This document shows positions 22,885-40,600 of a stretch of DNA of 64,000 nt, in pieces (within the stretch, counting starts at the first letter, position 1; each line of letters starts with the position of its first letter). The stretch lies in contig NW_024037076.1 in NCBI RefSeq assembly GCF_015706575.1, positions 744,001 to 808,000 on the forward strand, in the 5' to 3' direction. The translations under genes and the position numbers were made by a program. The notes beneath the pieces were generated by a model. The model saw nothing but the letters and a program-made list of their open reading frames with translations, did no database searches and was not told the DNA's origin. The DNA is from Patiria miniata (Eukaryota; Echinodermata; Asteroidea; Valvatida; Asterinidae).

Positions 22885-24580
22885 TCAGCAATTGATCGCC
22901 TCCTAAATCCTTCAAATACAAACAAATGGTTGGAATGCCGGGATTCTAATAGATACGGGAATGCAATGATCGCCCAGTAATGCTGTATGTGGGGCAAGAT
23001 GCTGTCTCAATTTAAAGGAGTTAGACAACTTTGTTGGATTTTGGAAAATTCTATGAAAATATACTTAGAATCAAGATAAAGGTAGTAGAGCTCTCCATTT
23101 CGAATAACCTACTATTCAATTACTCAAAACTACGTTTGACCGAATATTCGGATATTAGAAACTGCCAGCTGCAACTGCGTACTGCGCCTGTAAAAAGCTG
23201 CACGAAGAGCGCGCGAGTTAAAGGTTGCGTGCGGCGATTGATATGGGACTGTAAAGAGCTTTAACCTACATGTACTATAAGGATGTGACCAATGGGAACC
23301 GCTGTCGACAAAAAAAAGATATCTCCAAAAAATTGTCAGCTGGCAACAAAGTACAGCAACTTTACGATAAACTAACATCACAGTCATGTGTACATTGGCA
23401 TAGATTTAGCAAAAAGATATTCAAATTTGATGATCGAATATTCAAGCTTTTAGTATATTCGGGACAGCCCTAAAAGGTAGTATTTTCTGCTTTTAATGCC
23501 TTCATTGAATAAAGGTAGAGTGTTAAAATGCCACAACTAATGCTCCTCTTAAATTATTACTACATTACACTCATATACTTCTCAGCAACATATAGCGACC
23601 AGCCATTAAGCTTATTAGAATTACCAGGATCCTTCGCAGCTTTTACATTAAAAATCTATCTATCTCAGCTTCACCAAAAAATACAAGTCACAAAAATACG
23701 ATATTAAGCTACAATATATACATGCATTGACAATGATAAAATCCCATGAGTACTTTTTATCTAATCACTGAAAAGTTACATTCACCTCTCCTTTTTAAGG
23801 GTGGCAAAAAGTCACAGAATTTAGGTTTTTTGTCTCAATTCAAGGTTTTTGGTTGTCTCGCATATGTACATAATTTATACACATGCAACAACAAATAAAG
23901 TTAATGGTAATAAATACGTTGTTTGTAAAAATACGTGTGTGTACACTTATACACATAAATGTGCAGATTTATAAATAAATACCGAGAAATGTTGAGCTTT
24001 TCTGAGCGTCTGTATAGCAATTCAAATTATCTTACTTTAACAGATAACAAATATACGAGATTACATAATTGAAATAGTGCTGTATTATTTTAAAGAGAGT
24101 TTTCACGAACTTCGAATGCTTGGTACAATTCTGGGAGTAACTGAAGTGTCCAAGATGAACTTGAATGGCACTTGTCTTCTTTTTTTTTTTGGTGACATCC
24201 ACAATATCAGCGTGAACTTATATAGAGGGCATGAAATCAGCATGAAATATAGAGGGCGCTTCTTTCATCTGCTAGTATGTCATGTGATATGCAACAGGTG
24301 ATGTCAGCCGAGGATGGAAGGGGGGGGGGGCTGGTCTATGTCACACAGACCATGCTAGAGGAGCATTGCTGGTCATCCATTTCAACAAAAGGAATAAATA
24401 GTTGAGAGTTTACACATGTTATATAATTATAAACAGCACCAAAATATATATGTGTATACCAAGCAGCTAGGCAACTAACACAAGCAGTAAATCCGAAATC
24501 ATGAGATCCCTTAGCTCTTAAGATGACATTTAAATGTTTGTTTGTTGTTGATGTTGTTTTCCCGAGGAACAGTCATAGCT

Positions 24581-27500
24581 TCATATAGGCAGGAAAAATA
24601 AAATAAGAACAATAATCATAACGATTACTAATACTAGGATGGCCATCCATTGCCTCCGATCTGTGAAGAGAAACAGACGAAAAAATCTATCAATTGATGA
24701 ATGAATTTGTCATTAAAAGTTTCAAGGTATTTAACGTCCAATAGTATTTGGAGGGTTTGACCCCATAAAATGAGCTTTTACTTTAAAATCATCATTTTGA
24801 TGCCAGGTTAATCTTCACTACATTTTATTTTTATTAACAAAAGTTACAATCAGGCTTTCTGCTATAGAACCTAATTGATGTGACAGAACCCTGAAGGATC
24901 GAATGCGTTACCATTAAACCAAAGGACAGACACACAAGTCATCAACAGAGAGACTTAAGACAAAAGGAATGCTTAGATACACAGACAGACATACAAGTCA
25001 TGAACAGACAGACTCAAGACACAAGGAATGATTACATACACCAACATATAGACAGACAAGTCATTAACAGAAAGATTCAAGACACAATGAATGATTAGAT
25101 ACACCAACAGATAGACAGACAAGTCACCAACAAACAGATTCAAGACAAAAGGAATGATTAGACTCGCCAACAAATAGACAGACAAGTCATCAACAAACAC
25201 ACTTAAGACACAAGGAATGATTAGATACACCAATAGATAGACAGACAAGTCACCAACAAACAGATTCAAGACACAAGGAATGATTAGACTCGCCAACAAA
25301 TAGACGGACAAGTCATCAACAAACACACTTAAGACACAAGGAATGATTAGATACACAGACAGACAGACGAGTCATCAACAGACAGACTCAAGACACAAGG
25401 AATGATTAGACTCGCCAACAAATAGACGGACAAGTCATCAACAAACACACTTAAGACACAAGGAATGTTTAGATACACAGATAGACAGACAAGTCATCAA
25501 CAGACAGACTCAAGACACAAGGAATGGTTAGATACACAGATAGACAGACAAGTCATCAACAGACAGACTCAAGACACAAGGAATGATTAGACTCGCCAAA
25601 AATAGACGGACAAGTCATCAACAAACACACTTAAGACACAAGGAATGTTTAGATACACAGATAGACAGACAAGTCATCAACAGACAGACTCAAGACACAA
25701 GGAATGGTTAGATACTGACCGCTTGACATGTGAGTGACTTTGGCCATCTTCTTCATGACGGCATCCAACTTTGTTTCTGTGTTCTCCATCTCCGTGTGAA
25801 AGTCATCTAACATGCTGCACAAACAAAGAAATCAATTGTTAATTGATAAAAATATGACATTTTGAAATGGAGAACCTTAACAAATAATGTGTGAAATCTA
25901 GACAGAAGCACTGCCATACAAGACGCTAAAATGTGTTCATCAATCAAGAGTAGCGGACGTATACACGCCAAAACATCAGATCAATTCAGAAACAAACAAA
26001 AACATGTTCTGTGAATGGTTCGTTCAATGTTCATGGTCCACTTTAGTTAAATACGTTCACTACAGAAACAAAATCTTTCATTAAGTTACAATTTAAGGAA
26101 TGGAACAGGCAAAAACTTGATTGAACAGGCTTGACAAATCTTGATTACACTACTCACACTGCTTGCTCCTCCAATTCATTGCCTATTGTCTGTCCCATGT
26201 GCTTCAAGACCCCGACGCTGTCCGATACACGAACTAAGTCATCATCCTGAGCTTCCATTAAAAGCTGTAGGAATGAAAATTAAACATACAACTTATGTCA
26301 TAGTCATCACTGAAATACCCATCGTTGATTGTTTCATGGTACTCATCAGGGTAAAGGAAAAAATGCCGCAAGTAAAACTTGCGCGATCCCCCTGGCATGC
26401 TGGCAGTTTGTATACATGTACAGTCAGTTAACTAGGACAATTTTTAGTGACGGCCTTGATTGTCCACCCGGGAAGTACCACTTCTCAGTTGAATGGAGAG
26501 TTTGGTTTGAATGAGGAGTTTCGGTCACCTTATTACCAAAACATCAGGAGCTTATTGGTCAAAGGGCACTGTTTGATTGACAAGAAGGAATGGCCCATTA
26601 TTCTAATCTGGTCACCTGACAAAAAGTTGTGATCTAATTGGTCAATGGGCACTGTTTGATTGACAGGCAGGGAGGGCTCATCTGGTCACCTGACCATAAG
26701 TCACGATCTCATTGGTCAGTGGGCACTGTTTGATTGACAGGCAGTGAGGGCTCATTAATCTAATCTGGTCACCTGAGCAAAAGTCCCGATCTGATTGGCC
26801 AATGCTTGATTGACAGACAGGAAGGGCCCATTATTCTAATCTGGTCACCTGACCAAAAAAGTCTTGATCTAATTGGTCAATCGGCACTATATGATTGACA
26901 GGCAGGAATGGTCCATTATTAGCAACTAACCTGTTGTTGCTGACGTGATTCGTCGACGTAATTCTGGTTATTTTCTTCCATCTCGTTGTCCAATCGACTG
27001 TATTTACCCTGAGATTTACTCGGTCCATTATTCATCAAAGCCTAGCAACAGAAATTGAAACCATTGTCAGGAAGAAATCTCAGAGCATTTAAACAGCAAA
27101 CTATTATTCATCAAAGTTCTGTGTTTATTACTGTTTCCACTAAGAAGTGAAATTCCAAGCATACCTCACGTACACTACATACAAGCTTACGCGTACACAC
27201 AAGGGGCCAATTTTACGGCGCTGCTATGCACACATATTTGCTTAGCACAAAAAAGTCTGGCTTATAAAAGCAGGTTACCAGCCAAAACTCTACGTGATGT
27301 ATATTGCTCGTGAGTAGTATTCAGCTGTTGTTTGCTTAGCAGGAAAATCACATGTTGTTTTGGCTGGTAACCTGCTTTTAAAGGCTAGACTTTTTTTGTG
27401 CTAAGCAAACTTTAGTGCTGAGCAGCTCCATGAAATTGGGCCCAGGACTATAGATCTATCCAGGTACACTATCAATTCCATCATGAAGGCCCCCTTCAAT

Positions 27501-30500
27501 GGCAGAAGCATTCAATTAGCTATTGTTCTGGTAAACCGCCACAGAGCAGTTGCTTTGTACAATAGCAGGCACAATGCTGTGGCCATTGAAGGGGCCTCCA
27601 TGAGTGTACACCGAGTGTACATGTACACGGAGTGGGCGGGCCATCACCACGTTATGAGAAAGTGTGTAACTGTTAGGGAAATTAGGACCGAGCTATGGGA
27701 GCTTTCTGCCGTTCCCACAGCGCGTCTTCTGTCCCAATACCATGGGACAACACGTGTGTAGTCCCCACAGTTACGGAACAAGAATGTGTATACACATGAG
27801 TGTACAACGTCCTCTGAATTTCTCGGGTCCACATGGCAAAATTTCCAAGATTTGATTCATCTTTGTGACAGCGCCCCCATTGTTAAAAGCAGCCGAACTG
27901 CATTTGCTCGGGATCCGGATGTGTATTTTTTGGGGGTTTTTGCAGCATACATCGTATTTTAACCAATCACATCACGCACCCTAACATGAATATTTATCAC
28001 GCTGTGTGGATAGAAGACACTTAGGTTCTCGTAGTGTTTTCTCTTTAATTAAACTTCCCAACCAACAACAAATATTTGATGAAAATGAACACGGGTTTGA
28101 ACCACAGATCTTGCGATCCATAGCTCATGCCACTATCCAATAGGCCAGTGTGGCAGCTCAACGAAAGCCGTTCTTTGCAATGCTTTAATGTACATGCATG
28201 ACTGTGTGATAGCAATAGTGTGACATCATTGTTATGTTCTAAATGTACATCAAACTAGCGGAATAATCATGTTCCATTGACGATGTGTGCTGCAGATAAA
28301 AATACCGCGATCAAGATCAGCTGCATTAGAAAAAACCACATTGAAATCCAGTCTAGGACCTAGACTACTGATGCAGTAAAGGCATGCAATTTTAATACCC
28401 CCTCGTGAGTACCTGTCTCGTTTTCTTTTCTTCTCTTGATCTTGTACTTGGACTGGCCATGTGCTCCTTCATTTCTGCCACTTTTGTCTTGGTATCGACG
28501 ACAAACTGTCGTCTGATTTCCAACTCATTTTGCTCCAACTTGAACTTCCTTGGATTGGCTTCGACGATACGTGCAAAAATCAAAGTTAAGGTTGATTAAT
28601 ACTAATAGCAGCAAAGAAAATGTATTTCATTATAATATACATTTTCCGCATGGACAGGAAGAAACTCTGGAGATTGAGGAACAGAACATTCTGAGTTAGG
28701 AATTAATCAAAGTACTTTAACCGAAATTATCAAGCTTTTGAAAACGAATATTTCAGAAAAAAAAATATTTAACATTAGCAGTGAAGCTTTATTTAGCATG
28801 CTTTATGTACTTAACCCAAACCTTCGGAAAGATTTCCGTATACGAAGTTCACTCAACACCCTGTGTACAAACCCTATGAGAGTGGACTGAAAAATTCTAA
28901 GTGTTTTCTAAGAAAATGCTTGTATTTTCTCACTGCTCAAATTGACTTTGATGACATGAAATTGCTATCTGGGGGCTTGTTAGTCAATACAGAGGAAAAT
29001 TAGTGAACTTCTTATATGGAAATCTTTCCCAAACCTTCTATGCCAAACAGATTTTCAGGATTGAGGCTATATGGCAAAAATGTGTGGTTGATTTTGGAGG
29101 ATGCACTGTGTCAAGGTCTTGGGTCGCACCTTGTGTTGTTTATACTCAGCCGTGCATACATTTTAGGCCAATATTATGCTTGAAATCCACCGCACTGCTC
29201 CAGGATGTCACTGGTTCTGCCTCAACTAAATGTATCATTGTATGGACAGAATCCTCCCTCTTCCCACAAAGACATATTAAAAATCACCAACAATCCAACT
29301 CTTAACGTTAAAGGGAAAATACATCATTTGCTTTTGCTATAAATTTCAGAAATGGATGGAATTGGGGGGTTGGAAATATATAGCAAATATAGTTACACTG
29401 ACTTTTTTAAGGTTTTGGGTTTGAAAATGCTATAAAAACCAAGAAAAACGATCATTTTCCTGTAGTCTGGTTCCCTGACTCCATATAAGCAGAAACAGAG
29501 CAGTTTACATACATTGGGGAATTGTAAGGTCAGGGAACCGTCTAGCTGGCTCATACCCGTTCATAGGCTTGTAATCGATTGCAAACAAGTGGGATGGTCA
29601 ATTGGGGCCAGTATTTGAAAAAAAAAGCCAGTTGTTTCCAATGCTGATCGGCCGATCAGCGTTGGAAATTGATACAAAAATAACACTTTTCTTGAAAATG
29701 ACAGTATACCAGGTGCTATGATTTTGCAGGATGCTTTACACTGTCATTCACTAACAGTCCAGCAAGGTATTTCCAAATGATTTGGTAGTTTTATTTTTTG
29801 ATGTTTGCAAATGTTGTATTTTCCCTTTAATCCATTTTCTAGCAAACAAGTTAACCAACCCAACCACCCCCAAACCTCCATCCCCCACCCCCACATTGTC
29901 AGACTAATTTGGGACCATTGCCATAGTTGGGCCGTAACAAAAATTCCGAGAAATGTGCTCAAGGATATCAATGGTTTCTTCCAGATCCTCCAGATCCCAC
30001 TCGATGCTTCGGAGACTATTCCTGAGTTCATTTGTTGTCCAATCGTATTCCTCCTTGCCAACGGAGTTTGTGTCATCCAAGAGTTCGCACCATCTTTGAT
30101 AAAGCCCTTCCGATGTATTCACCGCTTTCTCAACTTCCCTGTAAAGGCAAATAAAAGTGTGTCAAATTGTTAGTCTTCAACAAACATGTACAAGTCCAAT
30201 TTGGAAAGAATCGTGCATCCTGATGCCACTTTTTTCTTTATTTCAATGAAGGGCAGTTTTATTGCAAAAAGACAGGAATCTAGGGCTGAGAAACATTTCC
30301 AATTTTGTTAGAAAATACTTTGAAAATGCACTTGACTCTCCACAGACTTTATACACAACCAAAAAAGTGGCGTCTGGATAGGCCCACTACATTTTTTCCC
30401 CAAAAAATCAGGAATACGCAAAACAATGAGACAAATTTAGCACAAGTAATGTGAACAAAATTGTGTGAGTACAGTGCACTCTCAGTATTTTACCATGTTT

Positions 30501-30904
30501 ACCATGAATTATTGCAATAATTTGAACAAAATTTTGTTCAAATTATTTCAATAATTGATTATTTCATGGCATTATTCCATTAAAACAAATAGCCTAGACA
30601 GAAGTAATTTGTTGAACTTTGTTTTGCTTTGTTTTTATCGTGAAATTTCTTTTAAGTGACTGATATAGTGATAATAATTAATATCAACAAATTATAAATT
30701 AGGACTAATAACATTGGTAAACTCCATCATATTGTAGCCAATACTTAGTATTTATAATGATTTTTGCTGGCTTTTTAATCCCCCCGAAATTTAATATCAC
30801 AACTGGTGCATACGAATCCCAAACAGTAAACATCGCCAAATTCGGACGAATCTTCCAACCATAACTTACTCTTTCACGACAAAGAACGGATCCTCCAAAG
30901 ACAT
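24581..30904 (-). CDS. STX6: Syntaxin-6/10 family Qc-SNARE, complete (seven exons, 251 aa)
   Basis: Exons from 5' to 3' are 30904-30870, 30138-29969, 28570-28413, 27041-26931, 26264-26158, 25814-25720 and 24660-24581 (756 nt, phases consistent). It is a tail-anchored SNARE for trans-Golgi/endosome fusion. The N-terminus [20 protein letters not shown] leads into the three-helix domain ([20 protein letters not shown]). A tyrosine motif YSRL occupies the place of the family's YGRL sorting motif. The SNARE helix runs from about [20 protein letters not shown] with the zero-layer Gln in EEQAVML. The end is RRQW plus a C-terminal hydrophobic anchor. Intron 2 begins ATATCCTT and ends AC, with CCTTAAC near its end: a U12-type AT-AC intron. 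Other introns are GT-AG. Vertebrate STX6 and STX10 are co-orthologs, so the symbol is by closest length and motif. Confidence 0.95.
24900..25715. repeat. Minisatellite, about 13 units of 59-63 bp, in the last syntaxin intron
   Basis: The unit reads roughly AAGTCATCAACAGACAGACT, CAAGACACAAGGAATGATTA, then GATACACAGATAGACAGAC. It alternates with a variant carrying GACTCGCCAACAAATAGACG. The array ends only a few bases from the exon 6 splice donor at 25719. The minus-strand open frame over it is just the repeat read in frame. Confidence 0.9.
26530..26920. repeat. Tandem array of about four to five units of roughly 85-100 bp, in syntaxin intron 4
   Basis: Each unit carries ATCTGGTCACCTGACC, then GATCTAATTGGTCAATGGGC, then TGTTTGATTGACAGGCAGG, followed by CCCATTATTCTA. 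The ATTGGTCAAT core is an inverted CCAAT motif and recurs in most units. The array stops about 10 bp from the exon 4 donor (26930). Confidence 0.85.
27203..27443. mobile_element. 241-bp inverted-repeat element (GGGCCAATTT type) in syntaxin intron 3
   Basis: The left end GGGGCCAATTTTACGGCGCT is complementary to the right end AGCTCCATGAAATTGGGCCC. Long inner arms also match: TTGCTTAGCACAAAAAAGTC and GCAGGTTACCAGCCAAAAC appear in both orientations. Arm length is about 90 bp, with a spacer of about 60 bp. Confidence 0.8.
27481..27603. mobile_element. 123-bp foldback element in syntaxin intron 3
   Basis: TCATGAAGGCCCCCTTCAAT at the left pairs with ATTGAAGGGGCCTCCATGA at the right. Further weaker pairing (CTATTGTTC / CAATAGC) lies inside. 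It sits 37 bp from the 241-bp element. Confidence 0.65.
28085..28165 (-). repeat. tRNA-like SINE fragment, minus strand
   Basis: The minus strand shows GGTTCAAACCCGTG as a B-box and an A-box-like CACACTGGCCTATTGGATAG. No intact tRNA fold. It lies in syntaxin intron 3. Confidence 0.45.
28571..29968 (-). other. U12-type AT-AC intron of the syntaxin gene
   Basis: On the minus strand the intron starts with ATATCCTT (29968-29961), an exact match to the minor-spliceosome AT-AC donor. It ends TTTTTGCAC (AC at 28572-28571). CCTTAAC, the U12 branch-site core, lies at 28591-28585, about 15 nt before the end. The join ATT-G|GT-ATC-GTC restores the conserved [13 protein letters not shown]. No GT-AG alternative keeps that frame. 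The intron hosts the 204-bp transposon copy 2. Confidence 0.9.
28826..29029. mobile_element. 204-bp inverted-repeat element (MITE), copy 2, with 9-bp target duplication
   Basis: The ends GGAAAGATTTCC and GGAAATCTTTCC are inverted with one mismatch, within a longer inverted repeat of about 28 bp. CAAACCTTC flanks both sides exactly (28817-28825 and 29030-29038). A 9-bp duplication suggests a Mutator-like, or with end slippage a hAT-like, origin. It lies inside the U12 intron of the syntaxin gene. Confidence 0.88.
30203..30402. mobile_element. Family B inverted-repeat element, reversed copy, in syntaxin intron 1
   Basis: The left end GTGCATCCTGATGCCACTTT pairs with the right end AAAGTGGCGTCTGGATAGGC. 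The interior reads as the complement of the copies at 2590 and 22688 (TCCAATTTTGTTAGAAAATA). Confidence 0.7.
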
Positions 30905-31529
30905 GGTAAAAACTTAGATACTGTCACAGCTTCATCTATAAAATAAAACGGGAAATTCTGAAAATAACTCTCAAATACTGCGCTACATTGTGATTAATTT
31001 TGTGTGGATGAACTACGAATCCGTGTACACGATGGCGACTCGACTGAATTCGAGAGTCGGAAGCAATGACGTCATCATTCCTATTTTCCTAAACAAAACA
31101 AAAACGTCCCGCATGTCATTTTCATACATTTTAAAAACAAAACAAGAAAAATCTTTCTTTTTTTAAATGAATTTCAAGCATTTTCAAATTACTTGACGCA
31201 ATTTTTGATTTTTGAGAAAAGAGTCATATCTCCCGAACAAAATAAAGTTGTGGCAAAACTAAAATTAGGCATTTAACTTGACCTCTGACCGAATAAACCA
31301 TTCCTAAGCCACGGGTTCGTTTCAGCCATGGATTGTCATACAGATGGCTTCGGGAAAAGTGAGACAATCAGATTCATTAATCACGACAAAATTCCACAAC
31401 CCTTGGTGTGATACCGTTGTAATTTGTCTTGATGGAAAAATGAACTGTGAATTGTTTACGTAGCTAGATTCTTCTCAATCGGTTTATAGAAACAAGACCT
31501 AGTTTTCAAAAACTGCCATTGCATGATGG
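30905..31529. promoter_or_regulatory. Probable divergent promoter region of syntaxin and WDR47
   Basis: The syntaxin start codon (30904, minus) and the WDR47 5' exon (ending 31592, plus) are about 0.6 kb apart and divergent. No strong TATA box is seen. At 31520-31550 GCATGATGGGAAA and AATGGCGGCGCCC look like core-promoter and YY1-type sites near the WDR47 transcription start. Shared regulation is inferred. Confidence 0.5.
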
Positions 31530-31592
31530 GAAATTTCAATGGCGGCGCCCTTACTAAATTCTTTCGCAGCATAAATATCGTCAAAAGTGATG
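31530..31592 (+). other. WDR47: 5'UTR exon of WDR47 (start approximate)
   Basis: A non-coding stretch ends at a strong donor (GTGATG|GTAAGTT, GT at 31593-31594). It would splice to the acceptor TTTCAG at 32816-32821, upstream of the WDR47 start codon at 32938. The 5' limit is a guess from the promoter-like sequence just upstream. Confidence 0.45.
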
Positions 31593-31846
31593 GTAAGTTA
31601 GCAAATTATGCATTTGTTTAAAGTTTGCTTTGACAGAGAAGATAGAGTATATTGCATTCATGCTACAGGGTAAGAATTCGGGGAGTTGGGATGTAATTTT
31701 GTGGACAAAACAGTTACGATATTAATACGAACAGAATTTGACATGTTCATGATGTTTGAAAATTGAAATGAATTTTTTTGTACCGCCTGTGTACGTGAAC
31801 AGCGCCCTCAGCGACTAGATTTTCGATGTTCAAACAATAATATATT

Positions 31847-32448
31847 GGGAAAAAATTCCATACTCGATCGCCACTTTTTTCAATTAATTTTCTAGCGCCA
31901 AAAGTTACATCTTTTATGGTTATTCCCTCCACTTTCCCTCCTCTACTTTCACCCTCTCCTTTCCTTAATTTCTATTAATCAATCAGTCACTTACTTCATG
32001 GATTCGAACCTCGGACGCTTGCTTGATACAAGAGACTCTTAACCGCTAGGCCGCGCACGATCGCTGTTGCAATAATCAATCTTTGGACGTATTTGAAGTA
32101 GCCATTGATATAAACTAAATATTCATGAGAAAATAAATATTCATAATGACGTATTGCACTATCATTGGCCTGATCATGCGACGTCATGGTTATCGATGTC
32201 ATGCGTATACCGTACCGCTGTCTTTCAGCCACTACATGTAATCAGTTTTGACCAGCTGCTTCAAGTTAGTTCTGCACGACGTGTGCATCCACAATGTGCT
32301 CTAAATGTGCTCTAAAAACACATTTTGCCTAATTTTTTTTCACATTTACACAGCTTCCTGGATTCCTCTTGGTTGAAATCACAAGGTGAGGTGAAAATTG
32401 ATATGTTTGGCGGCAGTTAAAGTGGCGATCGAGTATGGACATTTTCCC
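31847..32448. mobile_element. 602-bp inverted-repeat element with a tRNA-like insert, in WDR47 5' intron
   Basis: The left end GGGAAAAAATTCCATACTCG, followed by ATCGCCACTTT, is complementary to the right end AAAGTGGCGATCGAGTATGG, then ACATTTTCCC. Inside, on the minus strand at 32065-31995, is a tRNA-like segment (GCGGCCTAGCGGTTAAGAG and AGGTTCGAATCCATGAA). The element is thus either tRNA-bearing or carries a SINE insertion. Confidence 0.75.
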
Positions 32449-32937
32449 TATAATTGTTTTGATGATAATTAATAAAACATGTGGATTGCAATAAAACATT
32501 CGGGTAATCCTTATCTTCTTCGTTTAGGTTTCTCAAGCTAACCGCTAACGGGAATGAATAATGAATATTCATGGCTGTTTTATGGATACCGCCATCTTTG
32601 TGATCATGATTCATTTCATCTGTTCATGTGGCATGTGTGGTAATCTTCAGTTTATTGTAAACATACGTTACATGCCTCATCATGCCATTTTGTATCCATA
32701 GCATAATACTGCCCCCAAAAATTGCCATGTGATCCAAGACAGAGATGACGGTATCCGTCAACTATGGCAAATGAAGTAGGCCCTAATACTTAAGTGTCAC
32801 ATCTGGTTTTCTCCCTTTCAGATTATTTCCAATTTCGGAGCAGGGAGCTGGATACATCACAAATAAAGTTCAAGTTCCAATGACGGCACATGGAATTTCT
32901 CTCTTAATATTTTGACTTTAAGTACATACTTGTCATC

Positions 32938-39973
<7,036 letters not shown>

Positions 39974-40154
39974 GTTCGTTATTAGACAATCAAACAAATG
40001 TAAAGCGCGGAATGGAATAGTAGGTCAATTCTGCACTCTCATGTAAGTTGTGTGTGAAGCTAACAGCATGATACAATGTGCAAAATTGAACCTGCCCCCA
40101 AGCTATCCAACTGCATAATGTCACCTTGTCAGAGTTGGAATCAAATCACTCATT

Positions 40155-40600
40155 AGTCAATTGATTGTCCATCACAAGTCAATCACACGTCAATCACACG
40201 TCAGTTACATGTCAGTTACATGTCAATCAAATGTCCATCCTATGTCAGTCACATGTCAATCAAATGTCCACCACAAAACAAGTCAATCACATGTCAATCA
40301 CATGTCAGTCACATGTCAATCAAATGTCCATCATATGTCAGTCACATGTCAATCAAATGTCCATCACAAAACAAGTCAATCACATGTCAATCACATGTCA
40401 GTCACACGTCAGTCACATAGTCAAATGTCCATCACAAGTCAGTCACAAGTCAGTCACATATCAGTCAAATGTACATCACAAGTCAGTCGTAAGTCGGTCA
40501 CAAGTCAATTACTTGTCAATCACAAGTCAATCACACGTCAATCACAAGTCCATCACAAGTCAGTCACAAGTCGGTCACAAGTCAGTCACAATACCTGCAC
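40155..40600 (+). repeat. 11-bp satellite array, about 40 units
   Basis: The unit consensus is TCARTCACAWG, with TCCATCACAAG as a frequent variant. Because 11 is not a multiple of 3, the three forward frames all encode near-identical His/Ser/Val/Gln repeats and two stay open for about 150 codons. They are not genes. It begins about 180 bp after the WDR47 stop. Confidence 0.92.

Larger units (their letters stand above)
20635..24580. other. Intergenic region between stomatin and syntaxin 3' end
   Basis: No coding gene recognised. It should hold the stomatin promoter (right of 20634) and the syntaxin 3'UTR (left of 24581, minus strand). It includes an E-box/ACGTG cluster (21968-22012), a family B inverted-repeat element (about 22688-22884) and a sequence near 23100-23473 ending CGGGACAGCCCTA that resembles a hAT terminus. 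The remainder is AT-rich. Confidence 0.5.

Noticed and set aside
23031..23473. Short frames and a possible hAT-type end (GGGACAGCCCTA)
   Set aside because: Only the right end looks transposon-like; I could not find a matching left end, so no element was called.
24973..25356. Minus-strand 127-codon frame with repeated [19 protein letters not shown]
   Set aside because: It is the minisatellite read in frame. The hydrophobic repeats come from a unit length near a multiple of three, and there is no start context or conservation.
24900..25715. Repeat array considered as CRISPR
   Set aside because: Units are contiguous tandem copies without unique spacers, in an intron of an animal gene.
29904..29968. 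Extension of syntaxin exon 2 into [12 protein letters not shown]
   Set aside because: The frame stays open by chance past the AT-AC donor. The next exon already supplies IVEANPRKF, so this would duplicate the conserved segment.
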